Source: Buchnera aphidicola (Cinara splendens)
GTDB lineage: Bacteria; Pseudomonadota; Gammaproteobacteria; Enterobacterales; Enterobacteriaceae
Assembly (NCBI RefSeq): GCF_900698975.1
Contig: NZ_LR217722.1
Location: 372,001 to 436,000 of the forward strand
DNA: 64,000 nt
Reading direction: 5' to 3'
Part shown: positions 22,066-33,840 of the stretch, one piece after another
Numbering within the stretch: position 1 is the stretch's first letter
How the letters are laid out: every line of letters starts with the position of its first letter
Made by a program: the position numbers and the translations under genes
Notes under the pieces: model-generated
What the model saw: the letters and a program-made list of their open reading frames with translations, nothing else
What the model was told of the DNA's origin: nothing
Databases searched by the model: none

Positions 22066-22887
22066 TTATTTTTTTCTATGACGTATAATAAACGATTCAG
22101 TTCGTTTATTTTTACGAGTTTTTTTACCTTTCGTATTTACACCCCACGGACTAACTGGATGTTTACCAAAATTCCTTCCTTCACCACCACCATGTGGATG
22201 ATCGATAGGATTCATAGCTGTACCACGTACTGTAGGTCGAACACCTCGATGACGAGTAGCTCCAGCTTTACCTAACATACGTAACATATGTTCTGAATTA
22301 CCTACTTCACCTATTGTAGCTCGACATTCTACATGTATTTTTCTTAATTCTCCTGAACGTAAACGAACAACAGAATATGTATCATCTTTAGAAATTAATT
22401 GCGCATAACTACCAGCAGATCTGGCTATTTGCCCTCCCTTACCAATTTTTACCTCAATATTATGCATTACCGTTCCTATAGGAATATTTTTAATAGGTAA
22501 AGCATTTCCAGTTTTAATTGATACTGAAGAACCTGATTCAATTACATCACCTATTTGAATACCTTTAGGTTCTAAAATATAGTACCTACTGCCATCTTTA
22601 TATAATATAAGTGCAATATTAGACGATCGATTTGGATCATATTCAATTCTTTGAACAACCGCTTTAATATTATCCTTACATCGTTTAAAATCAATACAAC
22701 GATATAGTCTTTTATGTCCTCCACCTATATGTCTAGTAGTAATACGACCGCAATTATTTCTTCCTCCAGTTTTAACTTTAGTCTGTAAAAGAGGTGCGTA
22801 AGGTTTTCCTTTATACAAACCAGGATTATTTACTTTAATTACATGACGCCTACCAGGAGATGTTGGCTTACACTTTATAATTGTCAC
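22066..22887 (-). CDS. rplB: 50S ribosomal protein L2 (GTG start)
   Basis: 273 residues, as in E. coli. The start codon is GTG at 22887 with GGAGT five bases upstream; an overlapping ATG is out of frame. It begins with [15 protein letters not shown] and contains the peptidyl-transferase-region motif [15 protein letters not shown] with the essential histidine. S10 cluster. Confidence 0.97.
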   Translation of the reverse strand: MTIIKCKPTSPGRRHVIKVNNPGLYKGKPYAPLLQTKVKTGGRNNCGRITTRHIGGGHKRLYRCIDFKRCKDNIKAVVQRIEYDPNRSSNIALILYKDGSRYYILEPKGIQIGDVIESGSSVSIKTGNALPIKNIPIGTVMHNIEVKIGKGGQIARSAGSYAQLISKDDTYSVVRLRSGELRKIHVECRATIGEVGNSEHMLRMLGKAGATRHRGVRPTVRGTAMNPIDHPHGGGEGRNFGKHPVSPWGVNTKGKKTRKNKRTESFIIRHRKK

Positions 22888-22905
22888 ATAAACTCCTTAT
22901 CATAT

Positions 22906-23208
22906 TCATTTAGAATGTCCTAAAAATTCTAAGTTTTGACCAGATTGTAAAATTACATAAGCTTTTTTCCAATCCATGCGCTTACATACTTTATTTTTTT
23001 GACGTTTTTTCTTTCCTTTAATAATCAAGGTATTAATTTTATATACTCGAACCTGAAAAATTTTTTCAACAGCTAGTTTAATTTCTAATTTAGTAACATT
23101 TTTTTTTACTTTAACTACTACGGTATTATGTTGTTGCATAGAATTGGATGTTTTCTCAGAAACATGCGAAGATAATAGCACTTTTAATAATTTTTCTGTA
23201 AGAATCAT
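22906..23208 (-). CDS. rplW: 50S ribosomal protein L23
   Basis: 100 residues, as in E. coli. Contains [17 protein letters not shown] and the basic KGKKKRQKN loop. L23 is the docking site for trigger factor and SRP at the tunnel exit. Its first codon overlaps the rplD stop by four bases (ATGA). Confidence 0.96.
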   Translation of the reverse strand: MILTEKLLKVLLSSHVSEKTSNSMQQHNTVVVKVKKNVTKLEIKLAVEKIFQVRVYKINTLIIKGKKKRQKNKVCKRMDWKKAYVILQSGQNLEFLGHSK

Positions 23209-23810
23209 TGAAACATATCCTCAATTTTTTTAATCGCTGATATTGTAATTAATATAGTATCATATGATATCAAACTAACAGGATTAATAGCATTAACACT
23301 CAACACACATACATAATATAAGTTTCTAGCAGCATAAGACAAATTTTGATCAATCGGATCAGTAATAATCAGAACACGTTTGAAATTCATAGATTGTAAT
23401 TTTTTAAACAAAATTTTTGTTTTAGGAGATTCTAAAAAAAAATCTGCAAATAAAAATAAACGATTTTGTCTAATTAATTCTGAAAAAATACTTTTCAAAG
23501 CGCCTTGATACATTTTTTTATTTATTTTTAAAATATATTTTTTAGGTTTAGCTGCAAAAGTTACACCACCTGATCTCCAAATAGGACTTCTTAAAGATCC
23601 TGCTCGTGCCTTACCTGTACCTTTTTGTCTCCATGGTTTTTTACCTGAACCAGATACTTCTGAACGACTTTTTTGAGCTTTACTTCCTTGTCTTTTACGA
23701 GCCAAGTAGGTAACTACAGTTTGATGAACTAGAGATTCATTAAACGATACGTTAAAAACTTTCTCAGATAATACATGTATTTCATTAGTATCCTGTAATA
23801 TCAATTCCAT
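23205..23810 (-). CDS. rplD: 50S ribosomal protein L4
   Basis: 201 residues, as in E. coli. The tunnel loop is clear ([20 protein letters not shown] then [14 protein letters not shown]). In E. coli L4 also represses the S10 operon through its leader; I could not recognise that leader structure before rpsJ here, so the feedback may be lost. Confidence 0.97.
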   Translation of the reverse strand: MELILQDTNEIHVLSEKVFNVSFNESLVHQTVVTYLARKRQGSKAQKSRSEVSGSGKKPWRQKGTGKARAGSLRSPIWRSGGVTFAAKPKKYILKINKKMYQGALKSIFSELIRQNRLFLFADFFLESPKTKILFKKLQSMNFKRVLIITDPIDQNLSYAARNLYYVCVLSVNAINPVSLISYDTILITISAIKKIEDMFQ

Positions 23811-23823
23811 ACTCCATACTCCT

Positions 23824-24456
23824 TTATTTTTCCTTAACAGAAGGTTTTAAAACTATGTCACTTCCAACATAACCAGGAATAGATCCTTTAATTAACATTA
23901 TTTTTTTAATATCATCTATTTTAATAATGCTCAAATTTTGAATGGTAATACATGTATTACCTAAATGACCGGACATTTTTTTACCCTTAAAAACATGTCC
24001 CGGAGTTTGATTTTGACCAATCGAACCTGGAACACGATGAGATAAAGAATTTCCATGAGTAGCATCTTGCATTCTAAAATTCCAGCGTTTAACCGTCCCA
24101 GAAAATCCTTTTCCTTTTGAAACACCAGTTACATCCACCCGTTTCACATTACTAAATGAATTAATAGTTATTCTTTGACCACATTTAAATCGCAATACCT
24201 TTTTACACCTAAATTCCCATAAACCTCTACCTACAGAAGCCTTGTATTTTAAAAAATGACCTTTTTCTGGTTTCAGAATATTATTTTTTTTTTTTATTCC
24301 TGTAGTTACTTGAATAGATTCATAATTATCTGTTTTTAATGATTTAATCTGTACTACAAAATTATCTAAAACTTCTATTAAAGTTACTGGTATGGATAAA
24401 CTATCCTTTGTAAAAATACGCGTAATTCCTAATTTTTTTCCTACTAAACCTATCAT
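23824..24456 (-). CDS. rplC: 50S ribosomal protein L3
   Basis: 210 residues (E. coli 209). Begins [15 protein letters not shown]; the segment [20 protein letters not shown] includes the site methylated in E. coli (Gln150 region). L3 starts 50S assembly near the peptidyl-transferase centre. S10 cluster. Confidence 0.97.
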   Translation of the reverse strand: MIGLVGKKLGITRIFTKDSLSIPVTLIEVLDNFVVQIKSLKTDNYESIQVTTGIKKKNNILKPEKGHFLKYKASVGRGLWEFRCKKVLRFKCGQRITINSFSNVKRVDVTGVSKGKGFSGTVKRWNFRMQDATHGNSLSHRVPGSIGQNQTPGHVFKGKKMSGHLGNTCITIQNLSIIKIDDIKKIMLIKGSIPGYVGSDIVLKPSVKEK

Positions 24457-24507
24457 TTCTTATTTACCTTTATTAATTAATAAATAAAATTACATACTAA
24501 ATTACTT

Positions 24508-24819
24508 TTAACCTAAACTAATTTGTACATCTACACCAGCAGCAAGATCTAATCGCATTAAAGCATCTACAGTTTTTTCAGTTGGCTGCACAATATCAAT
24601 TAATCGTTTGTGAGTTCTGATTTCATATTGATCACGAGCATCTTTGTTAACATGTGGCGATATTAAAATAGTAAACCTTTCCTTTTTTGTAGGTAAAGGA
24701 ATAGGACCTAAAACTTTAGCTCCAGTACGTTTTGCTGTATCTACAATTTCTATTGTAGACTGATCAATTAAACGATAATCAAAAGCCTTTAAACGAATAC
24801 GAATTCTTTGATTCTGCAT
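24508..24819 (-). CDS. rpsJ: 30S ribosomal protein S10
   Basis: 103 residues, as in E. coli. [19 protein letters not shown] and the [19 protein letters not shown] loop are diagnostic. S10 is also the NusE partner of NusB in antitermination, which fits the boxA-like site near 23S. It is the first gene of the S10 cluster, 254 bases after tuf. Confidence 0.97.
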   Translation of the reverse strand: MQNQRIRIRLKAFDYRLIDQSTIEIVDTAKRTGAKVLGPIPLPTKKERFTILISPHVNKDARDQYEIRTHKRLIDIVQPTEKTVDALMRLDLAAGVDVQISLG

Positions 24820-24998
24820 AAATACAGAACTCCTTTATTTAAATAAAACTTATCCCTATAAACTTCACTTAAAAAAATCAACATATTTATAAGTATAAAT
24901 GATTCATTATAAAAAACAGGTTTAAAAATTTTACATACAACATAAAATAATAATTTTTAAAAGTAATTAAAATTAAGTTTCTACTTATATTTTTAATA

Positions 24999-25032
24999 TG
25001 TCAAGAAAAGAGATAAAGCTCTATTCTTGACA
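24999..25032. terminator. Long hairpin between tuf and rpsJ
   Basis: TGTCAAGAA (24999-25007) pairs with TTCTTGACA (25024-25032): nine perfect pairs, one A-A mismatch, then four more (AGAG/CTCT) around a six-base loop. It lies 41 bases past the tuf stop and is the most stable element in the gap. No U-tract follows on the minus strand, so it may be a processing or stabilising structure rather than a simple terminator. A perfect TTGACA occurs in the arm, but no -10 element lies 16-18 bases beyond it. Confidence 0.55.
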
Positions 25033-25073
25033 AAACATAAAAACATTGATATATAATAAAATTTATATTAATA

Positions 25074-26258
25074 TTATGCAATAACTTTTATAACTACACC
25101 CGCTCCAACTGTTCTACCTCCTTCTCGAATTGCAAAACGTAATCCTTCAGACATAGCAATAGGATGTATTAAAGTTACTGTCATTTTTATGTTATCACCA
25201 GGCATAACCATTTCTACATTCTCTGGTAATTCAATTGATCCGGTAACATCTGTAGTACGAAAATAAAATTGAGGACGATATCCTTTAAAAAAAGGAGTAT
25301 GTCTTCCTCCTTCTTCTTTAGATAATACATATACTTCAGATTCAAATTTTAAATGAGGATGAATAGTGCCAGGTTTAGATAGAACTTGTCCGCGTTCAAT
25401 ATCATCACGTTTTGTTCCTCTCAATAAAATACCAACATTTTCTCCAGCACGACCTTCATCTAATAATTTACGAAACATTTCTACACCTGTACATATTGTT
25501 TTAACTGTCGGTTTAATTCCTACAATTTCAATTTCTTCGCCAACCTTAACAATACCTCGCTCAATACGCCCAGTTACTACCGTACCCCTACCTGAAATAG
25601 AAAATACATCTTCTATTGGTAGCAAAAAGGGAGCATCAATCGCTCTCGTTGGTATAGGAATATATTTATCTAAATGATTAGATAATTCAATAATTTTATC
25701 TTCCCAAATTTTATCACCTTCTAAAGCTTTTAAAGCAGACCCTCTAACAATTGGAATATCATCTCCTGGAAAATCATATTGTGTTAATAAATCACGTACT
25801 TCCATCTCTACTAATTCTAGTAATTCTTCATCATCTACCATATCACATTTATTTAAAAAAACGATAATATGTGGAACACCAACTTGTCTACCTAACAAGA
25901 TATGTTCCCGAGTTTGAGGCATAGGACCATCAGTAGCAGCTACCACCAGAATCGCTCCATCCATTTGAGCAGCTCCAGTAATCATATTCTTGATATAATC
26001 TGCATGTCCAGGACAATCAACATGAGCGTAATGACGAAGTTCTGTGTCATATTCAACATGCGAAGTATTAATAGTAATTCCTCTAGCCTTCTCTTCTGGA
26101 GCATTATCAATTTGCTCAAATGCACAAGCTTTACCACCAAATCGTTTAGATAAAACAGTCGTAATAGCTGCTGTTAAAGTAGTTTTTCCGTGATCTACAT
26201 GTCCAATAGTTCCCACATTAATATGTGGTTTAGAACGATTAAATTTTTCTTTTGACAT
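25074..26258 (-). CDS. tuf: Elongation factor Tu
   Basis: GTPase that delivers aminoacyl-tRNA to the ribosome; 394 residues from the ATG at 26258 (another ATG lies directly before it). G motifs [16 protein letters not shown] and NKCDMVDD are intact, and domains II and III are complete to the C-terminal VIKVIA. Last gene of the str cluster. No second copy is in this window. It is richer in G and C than its neighbours, as expected for a highly expressed gene. Confidence 0.98.
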   Translation of the reverse strand: MSKEKFNRSKPHINVGTIGHVDHGKTTLTAAITTVLSKRFGGKACAFEQIDNAPEEKARGITINTSHVEYDTELRHYAHVDCPGHADYIKNMITGAAQMDGAILVVAATDGPMPQTREHILLGRQVGVPHIIVFLNKCDMVDDEELLELVEMEVRDLLTQYDFPGDDIPIVRGSALKALEGDKIWEDKIIELSNHLDKYIPIPTRAIDAPFLLPIEDVFSISGRGTVVTGRIERGIVKVGEEIEIVGIKPTVKTICTGVEMFRKLLDEGRAGENVGILLRGTKRDDIERGQVLSKPGTIHPHLKFESEVYVLSKEEGGRHTPFFKGYRPQFYFRTTDVTGSIELPENVEMVMPGDNIKMTVTLIHPIAMSEGLRFAIREGGRTVGAGVVIKVIA

Positions 26259-26336
26259 CATTTATTCCTGTAGTTATTCAACTTATTTTTTAAAAAAAAT
26301 TACTGAAAATTATTACATATTTTATAAAAAAAAAGA

Positions 26337-28442
26337 TTATCGATTAGAGATAATATCTGTACAAATTGTTTTAGGTGCTTCAGTATATTTTATGAATTCC
26401 ATAGAATACGATGCTCTACCTTGTGTTTGAGAACGTAAATCAGTTGCATATCCAAACATTTCAGACAAAGGAATATGCGCCTTAATATTTTTTCCTCCTA
26501 AAGAATCATCCGTCATTCCTTCAATAATACCTCTACGTCGATTAATATCTCCAATTACATCTCCCATGTATTCTCCAGGAGTTTCTACCTCTACTTGCAT
26601 AATTGGTTCCAATAAAATTGGCTGCGCTTGTTTAAATGCTGCCTTAAATGCATAAGAAGCAGCTAACTTAAAAGCTAATTCAGAAGAATCTACGTCATGA
26701 TAAGAACCATCGTGCAAACGAATACCAATACCAACTACAGGATATCCTGCTAATGGACCAGATTTTAATTGTTCTTGAATACCTTTATCAATAGAAGAAA
26801 TATACTCCCCGGGAATTACTCCACCTTTAATATCATTAATAAATGAATATTCAGAACTATTAGTTTTTAAAGGAAAAATATCAATTACAACATGTCCATA
26901 TTGACCACGACCACCAGACTGTTTAATATGTTTACCTTCTACACCTACTACTTTAGTTAAAATAGTTTCACGATAAGCAACTTGTGGTTTTCCAATATTT
27001 GCATCTACATTAAATTCACGCTTCATGCGATCAATTATAATCTCTAAATGTAACTCTCCCATACCTGCAACAATAGTTTGATTAGATTCATGATCTGTCC
27101 ATACTCTAAAAGAAGGATCTTCTCTGGCTAGTCTGTTTAGAGCAAGTCCCATTTTTTCTTGATCAACTTTAGTTTTCGGTTCTACAGCAATTGAAATAAC
27201 TGGTTCTGGAAAATCCATCTTTTCCAATATAATTGGATTCTTAACATCACACAATGTATCGCCTGTAGTAACATTTTTTAAACCAATAGCTGCAGCAATA
27301 TCACCTGAATATACTGCTTTAATTTCTTCACGTTTATTCGCATGCATTTGCACAATTCGACCAAATCTTTCAGTATGATTTTTTACAGAGTTTAAAACTA
27401 CATCTCCTGATCGAACGATACCAGAATAAACACGAAAAAAAGTTAAATTTCCTACAAAAGAATCAGAAGCAATTTTAAAAGCAAGAGCAGAAAAAGGTTG
27501 TTTATCATTTAATTTACAATTAGAAACAGAAACATCCTGATTACATATAAAATTTTTCATGTCATGAATATCAGCAGGTGATGGTAAATATTCAATAATA
27601 GCATCTAATAAAGCTTGTACACCTTTATTTTTAAAAGCCGAACCACATGTTATTAAAGTAATTTCATTATTTAAAGCTCTATTTCTTAATCCTAATTTAA
27701 TATCATCTTCACTTAATTCTTCAGTTTGTAAATATTTTTCCATTAATTGATCATTTGCTTCAGCAGCAATTTCAACTAAATTCATGTGCCATTTTTTTGA
27801 AATAGATAATAATTCTTCTGGAATATCATAGTATTTAAAAGTTACACCTTGATCTTTTTCAAGCCACTTAATAGCTTTCATTTTTATTAAATCAACTACA
27901 CCTTTAAAATTTTCCTCTGAACCAATCGCTAATTGAATAGGTACTGCTAAAGTATGTAATCTAGTATGAATTTGATCTACTACTTTAAAAAAATCAGCAC
28001 CGACTCGATCCATTTTATTTATAAAAGCAATCCGAGGAACTTTATATTTATTCGCCTGTCTCCATACAGTTTCTGATTGTGGTTGTACTCCTCCTACAGC
28101 ACAATAAATCATTACTACTCCGTCTAATATTCTCATAGATCGTTCTACTTCAATTGTAAAGTCAACATGACCAGGAGTATCAATAATATTAATTCTATGT
28201 GATAAAAATTGTTTAGCCATACCCGACCAAAAAGTAGTAGTTGCAGCAGAAGTAATAGTAATACCGCGTTCTTGTTCTTGAGCCATCCAATCCATTGTAG
28301 CTGCACCATCATGCACTTCGCCAATTTTATGATTGATTCCAGTATAAAATAATATACGTTCTGTTGTAGTGGTTTTACCTGCATCAATATGTGCACTAAT
28401 ACCAATATTCCTATACTGAGCAATCGGTGTTGTACGCGTCAT
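26337..28442 (-). CDS. fusA: Elongation factor G
   Basis: Translocase GTPase, 701 residues (E. coli 704). G motifs [21 protein letters not shown] and NKMDRVGAD are intact; domain IV ([15 protein letters not shown]) and domain V follow. str cluster, 79 bases after rpsG and 78 before tuf. Confidence 0.98.
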   Translation of the reverse strand: MTRTTPIAQYRNIGISAHIDAGKTTTTERILFYTGINHKIGEVHDGAATMDWMAQEQERGITITSAATTTFWSGMAKQFLSHRINIIDTPGHVDFTIEVERSMRILDGVVMIYCAVGGVQPQSETVWRQANKYKVPRIAFINKMDRVGADFFKVVDQIHTRLHTLAVPIQLAIGSEENFKGVVDLIKMKAIKWLEKDQGVTFKYYDIPEELLSISKKWHMNLVEIAAEANDQLMEKYLQTEELSEDDIKLGLRNRALNNEITLITCGSAFKNKGVQALLDAIIEYLPSPADIHDMKNFICNQDVSVSNCKLNDKQPFSALAFKIASDSFVGNLTFFRVYSGIVRSGDVVLNSVKNHTERFGRIVQMHANKREEIKAVYSGDIAAAIGLKNVTTGDTLCDVKNPIILEKMDFPEPVISIAVEPKTKVDQEKMGLALNRLAREDPSFRVWTDHESNQTIVAGMGELHLEIIIDRMKREFNVDANIGKPQVAYRETILTKVVGVEGKHIKQSGGRGQYGHVVIDIFPLKTNSSEYSFINDIKGGVIPGEYISSIDKGIQEQLKSGPLAGYPVVGIGIRLHDGSYHDVDSSELAFKLAASYAFKAAFKQAQPILLEPIMQVEVETPGEYMGDVIGDINRRRGIIEGMTDDSLGGKNIKAHIPLSEMFGYATDLRSQTQGRASYSMEFIKYTEAPKTICTDIISNR

Positions 28443-28521
28443 AAAAATCCTCTTGCAAATCTGTTTTTTATAAAAATATAAAATATATCGTTAAATGATA
28501 TAATTTTTAAAAAATATACAG

Positions 28522-28992
28522 TTACCAACGATAATGGGCAAAAGCTTTATTCGCATCTGCCATCTTGTGAACTTCTTCACGTTTTCGAACAGCTGAACCT
28601 TTATTTCCTATAGCATCTAATAATTCATTAGTCAATCGAATTGACATAGATTTATCTGTGCGCTTACGAGCTGCAGCTACAATCCATCGCATAGCTAAAG
28701 CATTTTTTCTAGTTGGGCGAACCTCAACTGGAACTTGATACGTCGATCCTCCTACACGACGAGATTTTACTTCCACTGATGGTTTAACGTTATCTAAAGC
28801 TAAAATAAAAATATCTAGTTCTTCTTTTTTTATTTTTTGAGAAACGGCTGATAAAGCTGAATAAACGATATTTTCAGCAATAGATTTTTTACCGTCAACC
28901 ATTAATATATTAATAAATTTAGCTAATAAATCTGAAGAAAATTTTGGATCAGGTAAAATTTTACGTTGACCTATTATACGACGACGAGGCAT
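28522..28992 (-). CDS. rpsG: 30S ribosomal protein S7
   Basis: 156 residues, the shorter version without the C-terminal extension of E. coli K-12. [18 protein letters not shown] and [14 protein letters not shown] are typical. Primary assembly protein of the 30S head and, in E. coli, the translational repressor of the str operon. Confidence 0.97.
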   Translation of the reverse strand: MPRRRIIGQRKILPDPKFSSDLLAKFINILMVDGKKSIAENIVYSALSAVSQKIKKEELDIFILALDNVKPSVEVKSRRVGGSTYQVPVEVRPTRKNALAMRWIVAAARKRTDKSMSIRLTNELLDAIGNKGSAVRKREEVHKMADANKAFAHYRW

Positions 28993-29013
28993 ATTAACAC
29001 TCCTTAATAATAT

Positions 29014-29388
29014 TTATACTTTTAACTTTTTAACACCGTATTTAGATCGACTTTTTTTTCTATCTTTAACACCGGAACAATCCAAAGAACCTCTAACTAC
29101 ATGATACCTAACACCAGGTAAATCTTTTACTCGACCACCTCGAATTAAAATCACTGAATGTTCTTGTAAATTATGTCCTTCACCCCCAATATATGCTGTA
29201 ACTTCATAACCATTTGTTAATTTAACACGACATACTTTTCTTAATGCAGAATTCGGTTTTTTTGGAGTTGTTGTATATACTCTTGTACATACGCCTCTTC
29301 GTTGAGGACATCCAGATAAAGCAGGAACATTAGTTTTAGTTATTTTTCGAGTCCTAGGAGTACGGACCAGTTGATTAATTGTAGACAT
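29014..29388 (-). CDS. rpsL: 30S ribosomal protein S12
   Basis: 124 residues, as in E. coli. The decoding-centre loop [12 protein letters not shown] has the wild-type lysines linked to streptomycin sensitivity, and [13 protein letters not shown] is intact. It starts the str cluster, 113 bases after tusB, as in E. coli. Confidence 0.98.
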   Translation of the reverse strand: MSTINQLVRTPRTRKITKTNVPALSGCPQRRGVCTRVYTTTPKKPNSALRKVCRVKLTNGYEVTAYIGGEGHNLQEHSVILIRGGRVKDLPGVRYHVVRGSLDCSGVKDRKKSRSKYGVKKLKV

Positions 29389-29501
29389 ATATTCTCCAAA
29401 ATACTTTATTTTAAAAATTCACTAAAAAAATCTTTAACTATATCTAAAAATTATATAAATAATATGATATTTTACTTATATATAATAATTTATTACAATA
29501 A

Positions 29502-29792
29502 TTACCAAGTCATATTAGAGGCGTGGCTATATGTTAACAAAACAAAACTTTCATAATTTAATAAAATTAAATTATTTTTATTATTTTTTTGTAATAACCC
29601 TCTAGCAAATAAATCATTTTTTAAGAAATAAATTAAATTAAAATTTTTATATATTTTTTTTAAATAAGAATCATTAATCACACTTAATATTACACCATCC
29701 TGAATACATATTAAATCATCAAATTTAGAGCTAAAAGACAACAAAGAAGGTATAGATATACGATATGGAGAATTTAATAAAATATGTAACAT
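29502..29792 (-). CDS. tusB: tRNA 2-thiouridine synthesis protein TusB
   Basis: 96 residues from the ATG at 29792 (E. coli 95), starting MLHILLNSPY; a TTG four codons upstream is open but not needed. TusB is a subunit of the TusBCD sulfur relay that passes sulfur from TusA to TusE/MnmA for 2-thiouridine at tRNA position 34. Conserved traits are the LQDGV-like CIQDGVIL, LFARGLL and the terminal HASNMTW. Confidence 0.92.
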   Translation of the reverse strand: MLHILLNSPYRISIPSLLSFSSKFDDLICIQDGVILSVINDSYLKKIYKNFNLIYFLKNDLFARGLLQKNNKNNLILLNYESFVLLTYSHASNMTW

Positions 29793-29804
29793 ATTATTTA
29801 ACAA

Positions 29805-30164
29805 TTACCATTTTAAAATAAAATCAAATCGATTTATTTGACTTTTAATACAAGATTTATTTAAAAATTCTACTGGTAATAAAAAGTCATCACAATCTTT
29901 AAAACCACGCTGATGAGCTGATCTTTTACAAAAAAAAAAGTGTTTTATTCCATATAACAACAAAACCTTAAATGAAAGAGAATAATTGTGTAGTTTAACT
30001 AATTCTGGTTTCTGATGTAATATTAATTGAAATATACCATCATCAATAAAAAAAAGAGCAATTTTATTGCAACTCAACGAACAAGAAATAACAAAGTCAA
30101 GTCCTTCTCTACCAATATTATCTCCATATGGAGCATTAGAAAAAATAAAAGCCATTGATTTCAT
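29805..30164 (-). CDS. tusC: tRNA 2-thiouridine synthesis protein TusC
   Basis: 119 residues from the ATG at 30164 (E. coli 119), starting MKSMAFIFSNAPYG. The family motif GREGLDF and FFIDDGIFQL are present. TusC pairs with TusB and TusD in a hexameric relay; the three genes are in order D-C-B upstream of rpsL, as in E. coli. Confidence 0.94.
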   Translation of the reverse strand: MKSMAFIFSNAPYGDNIGREGLDFVISCSLSCNKIALFFIDDGIFQLILHQKPELVKLHNYSLSFKVLLLYGIKHFFFCKRSAHQRGFKDCDDFLLPVEFLNKSCIKSQINRFDFILKW

Positions 30165-30187
30165 AAAAAATAAATATATTTCCAAAA

Positions 30188-30574
30188 TTAGAATTGTACA
30201 ATACGATCACAGGTACGTATAGAGTACGATAATTCCATCAACGTTACACATTTAAAAGAAGAAGAAAAAATTTTTTGATAATTTTTAATCTTTTTAGTAG
30301 ATTCGTTTGATAAAATTCCTCTCCTATGGGCAGCGCTAGGACAAATACATAACTGAATATTATAAGTTTTTTTTAAACTAATCCATCCATTTAAAACATT
30401 AAATTCATTACTGGGAAGATTAATCATACAATTAGAGTTATATACTCCGGAAGCATAAAAAAAAATTTTACTAATACTAAAATTTAGTTCAAGAACAGAT
30501 TTTGAAAATAAAAAAGCACTTATAGCATTTTGAGTATCATAAGGAGGACCAGTAACAATTACTATGTAATTCAT
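30188..30574 (-). CDS. tusD: Sulfurtransferase TusD
   Basis: 128 residues, as in E. coli. The sulfur-accepting cysteine is retained at position 78 within LCICPSAAHRRG, at the same number as in E. coli, so the relay is probably active. Starts MNYIVIVTGPPYDTQNAISA. The 243 bases upstream to trpS hold no gene. Confidence 0.95.
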   Translation of the reverse strand: MNYIVIVTGPPYDTQNAISAFLFSKSVLELNFSISKIFFYASGVYNSNCMINLPSNEFNVLNGWISLKKTYNIQLCICPSAAHRRGILSNESTKKIKNYQKIFSSSFKCVTLMELSYSIRTCDRIVQF

Positions 30575-30817
30575 ATTATGACCATACTAATAAACTTTTT
30601 TCTTGTTTATAATTAATGTAATTTATATTTTTAATATACAACCATTACTAAAAACCAGTAACAAGTTTTAATATTTAATAATAAAAATAATCATGTAGAT
30701 GTTTTACACAATAATTGATATTATTTCAATTACCAAGCATATCAAAGTGATAATATATTATACGTGAAAAAATAATTAAATATTATAATTATTTTATATA
30801 AGATAAAATATCTCATT

Positions 30818-31846
30818 TCATAAATTTAAAACACGAAAAACACTATATAATTTTTTTGTACTGTGCTTTAAAGCATTTTCTTTACCATGCATCAAAATAT
30901 CAATTAAATAATCTTCATCTTTTCTAAATTTATAGTATACAGCTTGTATTTCAGAAATAAAGTTACATACAATATCTGATAGTTTTTCTTTAAAACTAGA
31001 ATATTGATAATTTTTAAATTCATCTTCTAATATTGAAATTTTTTTGCTTGTAAGACAAGAAAAAATGGACAGTAAATTGGATACTCCTGGTTTATTAAAA
31101 ACATCATAACGAATACAATCAGAAGAACAGTCAGAATCCGTTAATGCACGTTGTAATTTTAAACGTATAGAATCAATATTCTCAAGTAAAAATATTGTGT
31201 TATTAATATTTTTATCCGATTTTGACATTTTTTTTTCTGGATTCTGTAAAGCCATTATTTTATTGCCTATAGGTAACATTAAAACATCTGGGATAATAAA
31301 AATGTTTCCATATATAGCATTAAAGCGATGAGCAATCTTTTGAACTAATTCTAAATGTTGTTTTTGATCTAAACCTACTAAAACACAATTTGTGTGATAT
31401 AATAAAATATCAGCAGCCATCAAAACAGGGTAACAAAACAAAGATAGACTAGTAGTCTTATTTTTTAGCAAAAATCTTTGTTTAAATTGCGTCATACGAG
31501 ATAATTCACCAAAATAAACAAAATTACTCAAAATCCAGTATAATTGACTATGCGTATGTACATCTGATTGTACAAAAATTATACTACTGTTAGGATCAAC
31601 ACCACATGATAAATACAATGCTACCATATCTAATATATTAGTAGAAAAATTATTTTTCATGCTATTTTTATTGCTATTTCTAGGATAAGTAGTTAAAGCA
31701 TGTAAATCAGCAATACAAAAAAAACATTTATATTTTTTTTGTATATATTTCCAATTACACATAGTTCCACAGTAATTACCTAAGGTAGGCCAACCTGTAG
31801 GTTGAATTCCTGTAAACATAATATCTTTTTTTTTAGTATCTAACAT
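30818..31846 (-). CDS. trpS: Tryptophanyl-tRNA synthetase
   Basis: Class I synthetase, 342 residues (E. coli 334). The HIGH-equivalent TLGNY and the catalytic KMSKSDKN loop are present, with YPVLMAADILLY and GLDQKQHLELVQ between them. Last gene of a compacted aroK-aroB-rpe-trpS series; E. coli has damX, dam and gph between these genes, all absent here. Confidence 0.96.
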   Translation of the reverse strand: MLDTKKKDIMFTGIQPTGWPTLGNYCGTMCNWKYIQKKYKCFFCIADLHALTTYPRNSNKNSMKNNFSTNILDMVALYLSCGVDPNSSIIFVQSDVHTHSQLYWILSNFVYFGELSRMTQFKQRFLLKNKTTSLSLFCYPVLMAADILLYHTNCVLVGLDQKQHLELVQKIAHRFNAIYGNIFIIPDVLMLPIGNKIMALQNPEKKMSKSDKNINNTIFLLENIDSIRLKLQRALTDSDCSSDCIRYDVFNKPGVSNLLSIFSCLTSKKISILEDEFKNYQYSSFKEKLSDIVCNFISEIQAVYYKFRKDEDYLIDILMHGKENALKHSTKKLYSVFRVLNL

Positions 31847-31907
31847 ATAAAAAAACCTTAAAAATTTTTAAAAATAAATAATATTTATTGACTACTTAAA
31901 CTAAAGA

Positions 31908-32576
31908 TTAATTATCTATAATAATATCTGTTAATTTTCTTATTGTTTTCAAATAATCATCTGAATGAAAAATAGCAGAACCAACGACTACATAATCAGC
32001 ACCTGATTGTATTACATTTACAATATTAGATAAACTAATTCCTCCATCTACTGATAAAAGAATATTCTTTTGACTTTTATCAATTAAAGATCGTACTTGT
32101 TGAATTTTTTTTAACACATATGTCAAAAATTTTTGACCACCAAAACCTGGATTCACAGCCATTACTAAAATTAAATCTAATTCATCAATTACATAATCTA
32201 AAAAATGCAAAGAAGTAGATGGATTTAAGGCTAAACCAACACCGCAATCTATTTTTTTAATTAGTTGTATAGTTCTATCTAAATGATTAGTAGATTCGGG
32301 ATGGATTGTAATAAACTGTACATTTAAATTTGCAAATAAAGGAATTAATGAGTCAACCGGAGAAGCCATTAAATGAACATCAAAAAATACTTTTATTCCA
32401 CTATTTTTTATTGATTTTAATATCATAGGTCCCATCGTTAAATTGGAAACATAATGATTATCCATAACGTCAAAATGAATTAAATTACATCCTGCCTTAA
32501 GAACTTCCTGTATTTCTTTTCCTAATCGACAAAAATTTGCAGATAAAATAGATGGAACCACTACAACACGTTTCAT
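31908..32576 (-). CDS. rpe: Ribulose-phosphate 3-epimerase
   Basis: Interconverts ribulose-5-phosphate and xylulose-5-phosphate in the pentose phosphate pathway. 222 residues (E. coli 225), a TIM barrel with VPSILSANFCRLGKE at the start, HFDVMD with the metal aspartate and NPGFGGQKF for phosphate binding. Supplies precursors for nucleotides and erythrose-4-phosphate for the shikimate route. Confidence 0.97.
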   Translation of the reverse strand: MKRVVVVPSILSANFCRLGKEIQEVLKAGCNLIHFDVMDNHYVSNLTMGPMILKSIKNSGIKVFFDVHLMASPVDSLIPLFANLNVQFITIHPESTNHLDRTIQLIKKIDCGVGLALNPSTSLHFLDYVIDELDLILVMAVNPGFGGQKFLTYVLKKIQQVRSLIDKSQKNILLSVDGGISLSNIVNVIQSGADYVVVGSAIFHSDDYLKTIRKLTDIIIDN

Positions 32577-32704
32577 GAATTTCCTTAATCATTACTATTT
32601 TTATATTTAAATAAATAATGCTATTTTATAAATAAAAAATAAAATTTATTTATATCAATTAAAATAAAAATTTCATATTATATAAATAATACTAATTATT
32701 AAAA

Positions 32705-33802
32705 TTAACACTTATCTTCTTGAAATTTTTTTATAAATTGTAATATATTAGTATTTTCAATAGAAGAAAACAACTTTACTTTTCCAATAGAAACAGGAAG
32801 AATCAATCGTATCCTTCCAGATAATACTTTTTTATCTCGTAACATAAATTCAAGATAATCTTGAGGCAACATACTTTTAGGACCTTTAATTGGTAAACCT
32901 ATTCTATAAAAAATATTTTTTATTCTAGACAAACAATCTTTATGCAACATATTTAATTGAACAGATAAATACGCTGACATCACGATACCTACAGAAACTG
33001 CTTCGCCATGCAACCATTTACCATATCCAACATATGCTTCAATAGCGTGTGCAAAACTATGCCCTAAGTTTAAAAAAAATCGTAAATTACTTTCTTTTTC
33101 ATCAGATTCAATAACCAAAGCTTTTAATTCACAACATTTCTTTATACAATATAATAGCGTATCTTTTTGTAATTGTAATATTTTAAAACAATTTTTTTCT
33201 AGCCACATAAAAAATTTATAGTCAAAAATAATAGCATATTTAATAATCTCTGCCATTCCAGAAATTATATGTTCTCTTGGTAGAGTTGATAAAAAATCAA
33301 TATCAATTAATACTCCTTTAGGTTGCCAAAAAGAACCAATCATATTTTTACCTAATATATGATTAACTCCTGTTTTTCCTCCAATAGAAGCATCTACTTG
33401 AGCCAAGAGAGTAGTCGGTACTTGAAAAAAATTAACTCCTCTTTGATATATAGAAGCAACAAAACCAGTAATATCTCCTACTACCCCACCTCCTATTGCA
33501 ATTAATGTTACATCTCTTCCATATGGTTTTTTTAGTAAAAAATATATAATATTTTCAACTTCTTTTAAATTCTTATAAAACTCACCATCTGGAATACTAA
33601 AAATAGGTATATTTTTTATATTTTTATTAATATCATAAAGTTTATTTTTGAAAATCATATTTTCAATAGTATTATTTGTAATAATAACATTATTTGTATT
33701 ATTCAATAAAATAGTCGATATAAAAAAATTTTTTAATATATTACAACCAATGCTAATATCATAACTACTATTCTTTAAATTAACATGTACTTTATCTACC
33801 AT
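32705..33802 (-). CDS. aroB: 3-Dehydroquinate synthase
   Basis: NAD- and metal-dependent cyclisation of DAHP to 3-dehydroquinate, second step to chorismate. 365 residues from the ATG at 33802 (E. coli 362). The nucleotide-binding GGGVVGDITGFVASIYQRG and metal-binding residues in EIIKYA, NLGHSFAHAIE and HGEAVSVGIV are intact. Thirty-eight bases after aroK; the two genes are coupled as in E. coli. Confidence 0.97.
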   Translation of the reverse strand: MVDKVHVNLKNSSYDISIGCNILKNFFISTILLNNTNNVIITNNTIENMIFKNKLYDINKNIKNIPIFSIPDGEFYKNLKEVENIIYFLLKKPYGRDVTLIAIGGGVVGDITGFVASIYQRGVNFFQVPTTLLAQVDASIGGKTGVNHILGKNMIGSFWQPKGVLIDIDFLSTLPREHIISGMAEIIKYAIIFDYKFFMWLEKNCFKILQLQKDTLLYCIKKCCELKALVIESDEKESNLRFFLNLGHSFAHAIEAYVGYGKWLHGEAVSVGIVMSAYLSVQLNMLHKDCLSRIKNIFYRIGLPIKGPKSMLPQDYLEFMLRDKKVLSGRIRLILPVSIGKVKLFSSIENTNILQFIKKFQEDKC

Positions 33803-33840
33803 ACTTATCAACCCATATTTCGTTTAAAAATAAAAATAAT

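Noticed and set aside
24976-25004. S10 promoter with TTGACA as -35
   Set aside because: The hexamer belongs to a hairpin arm, and no acceptable -10 lies 16-18 bases downstream.
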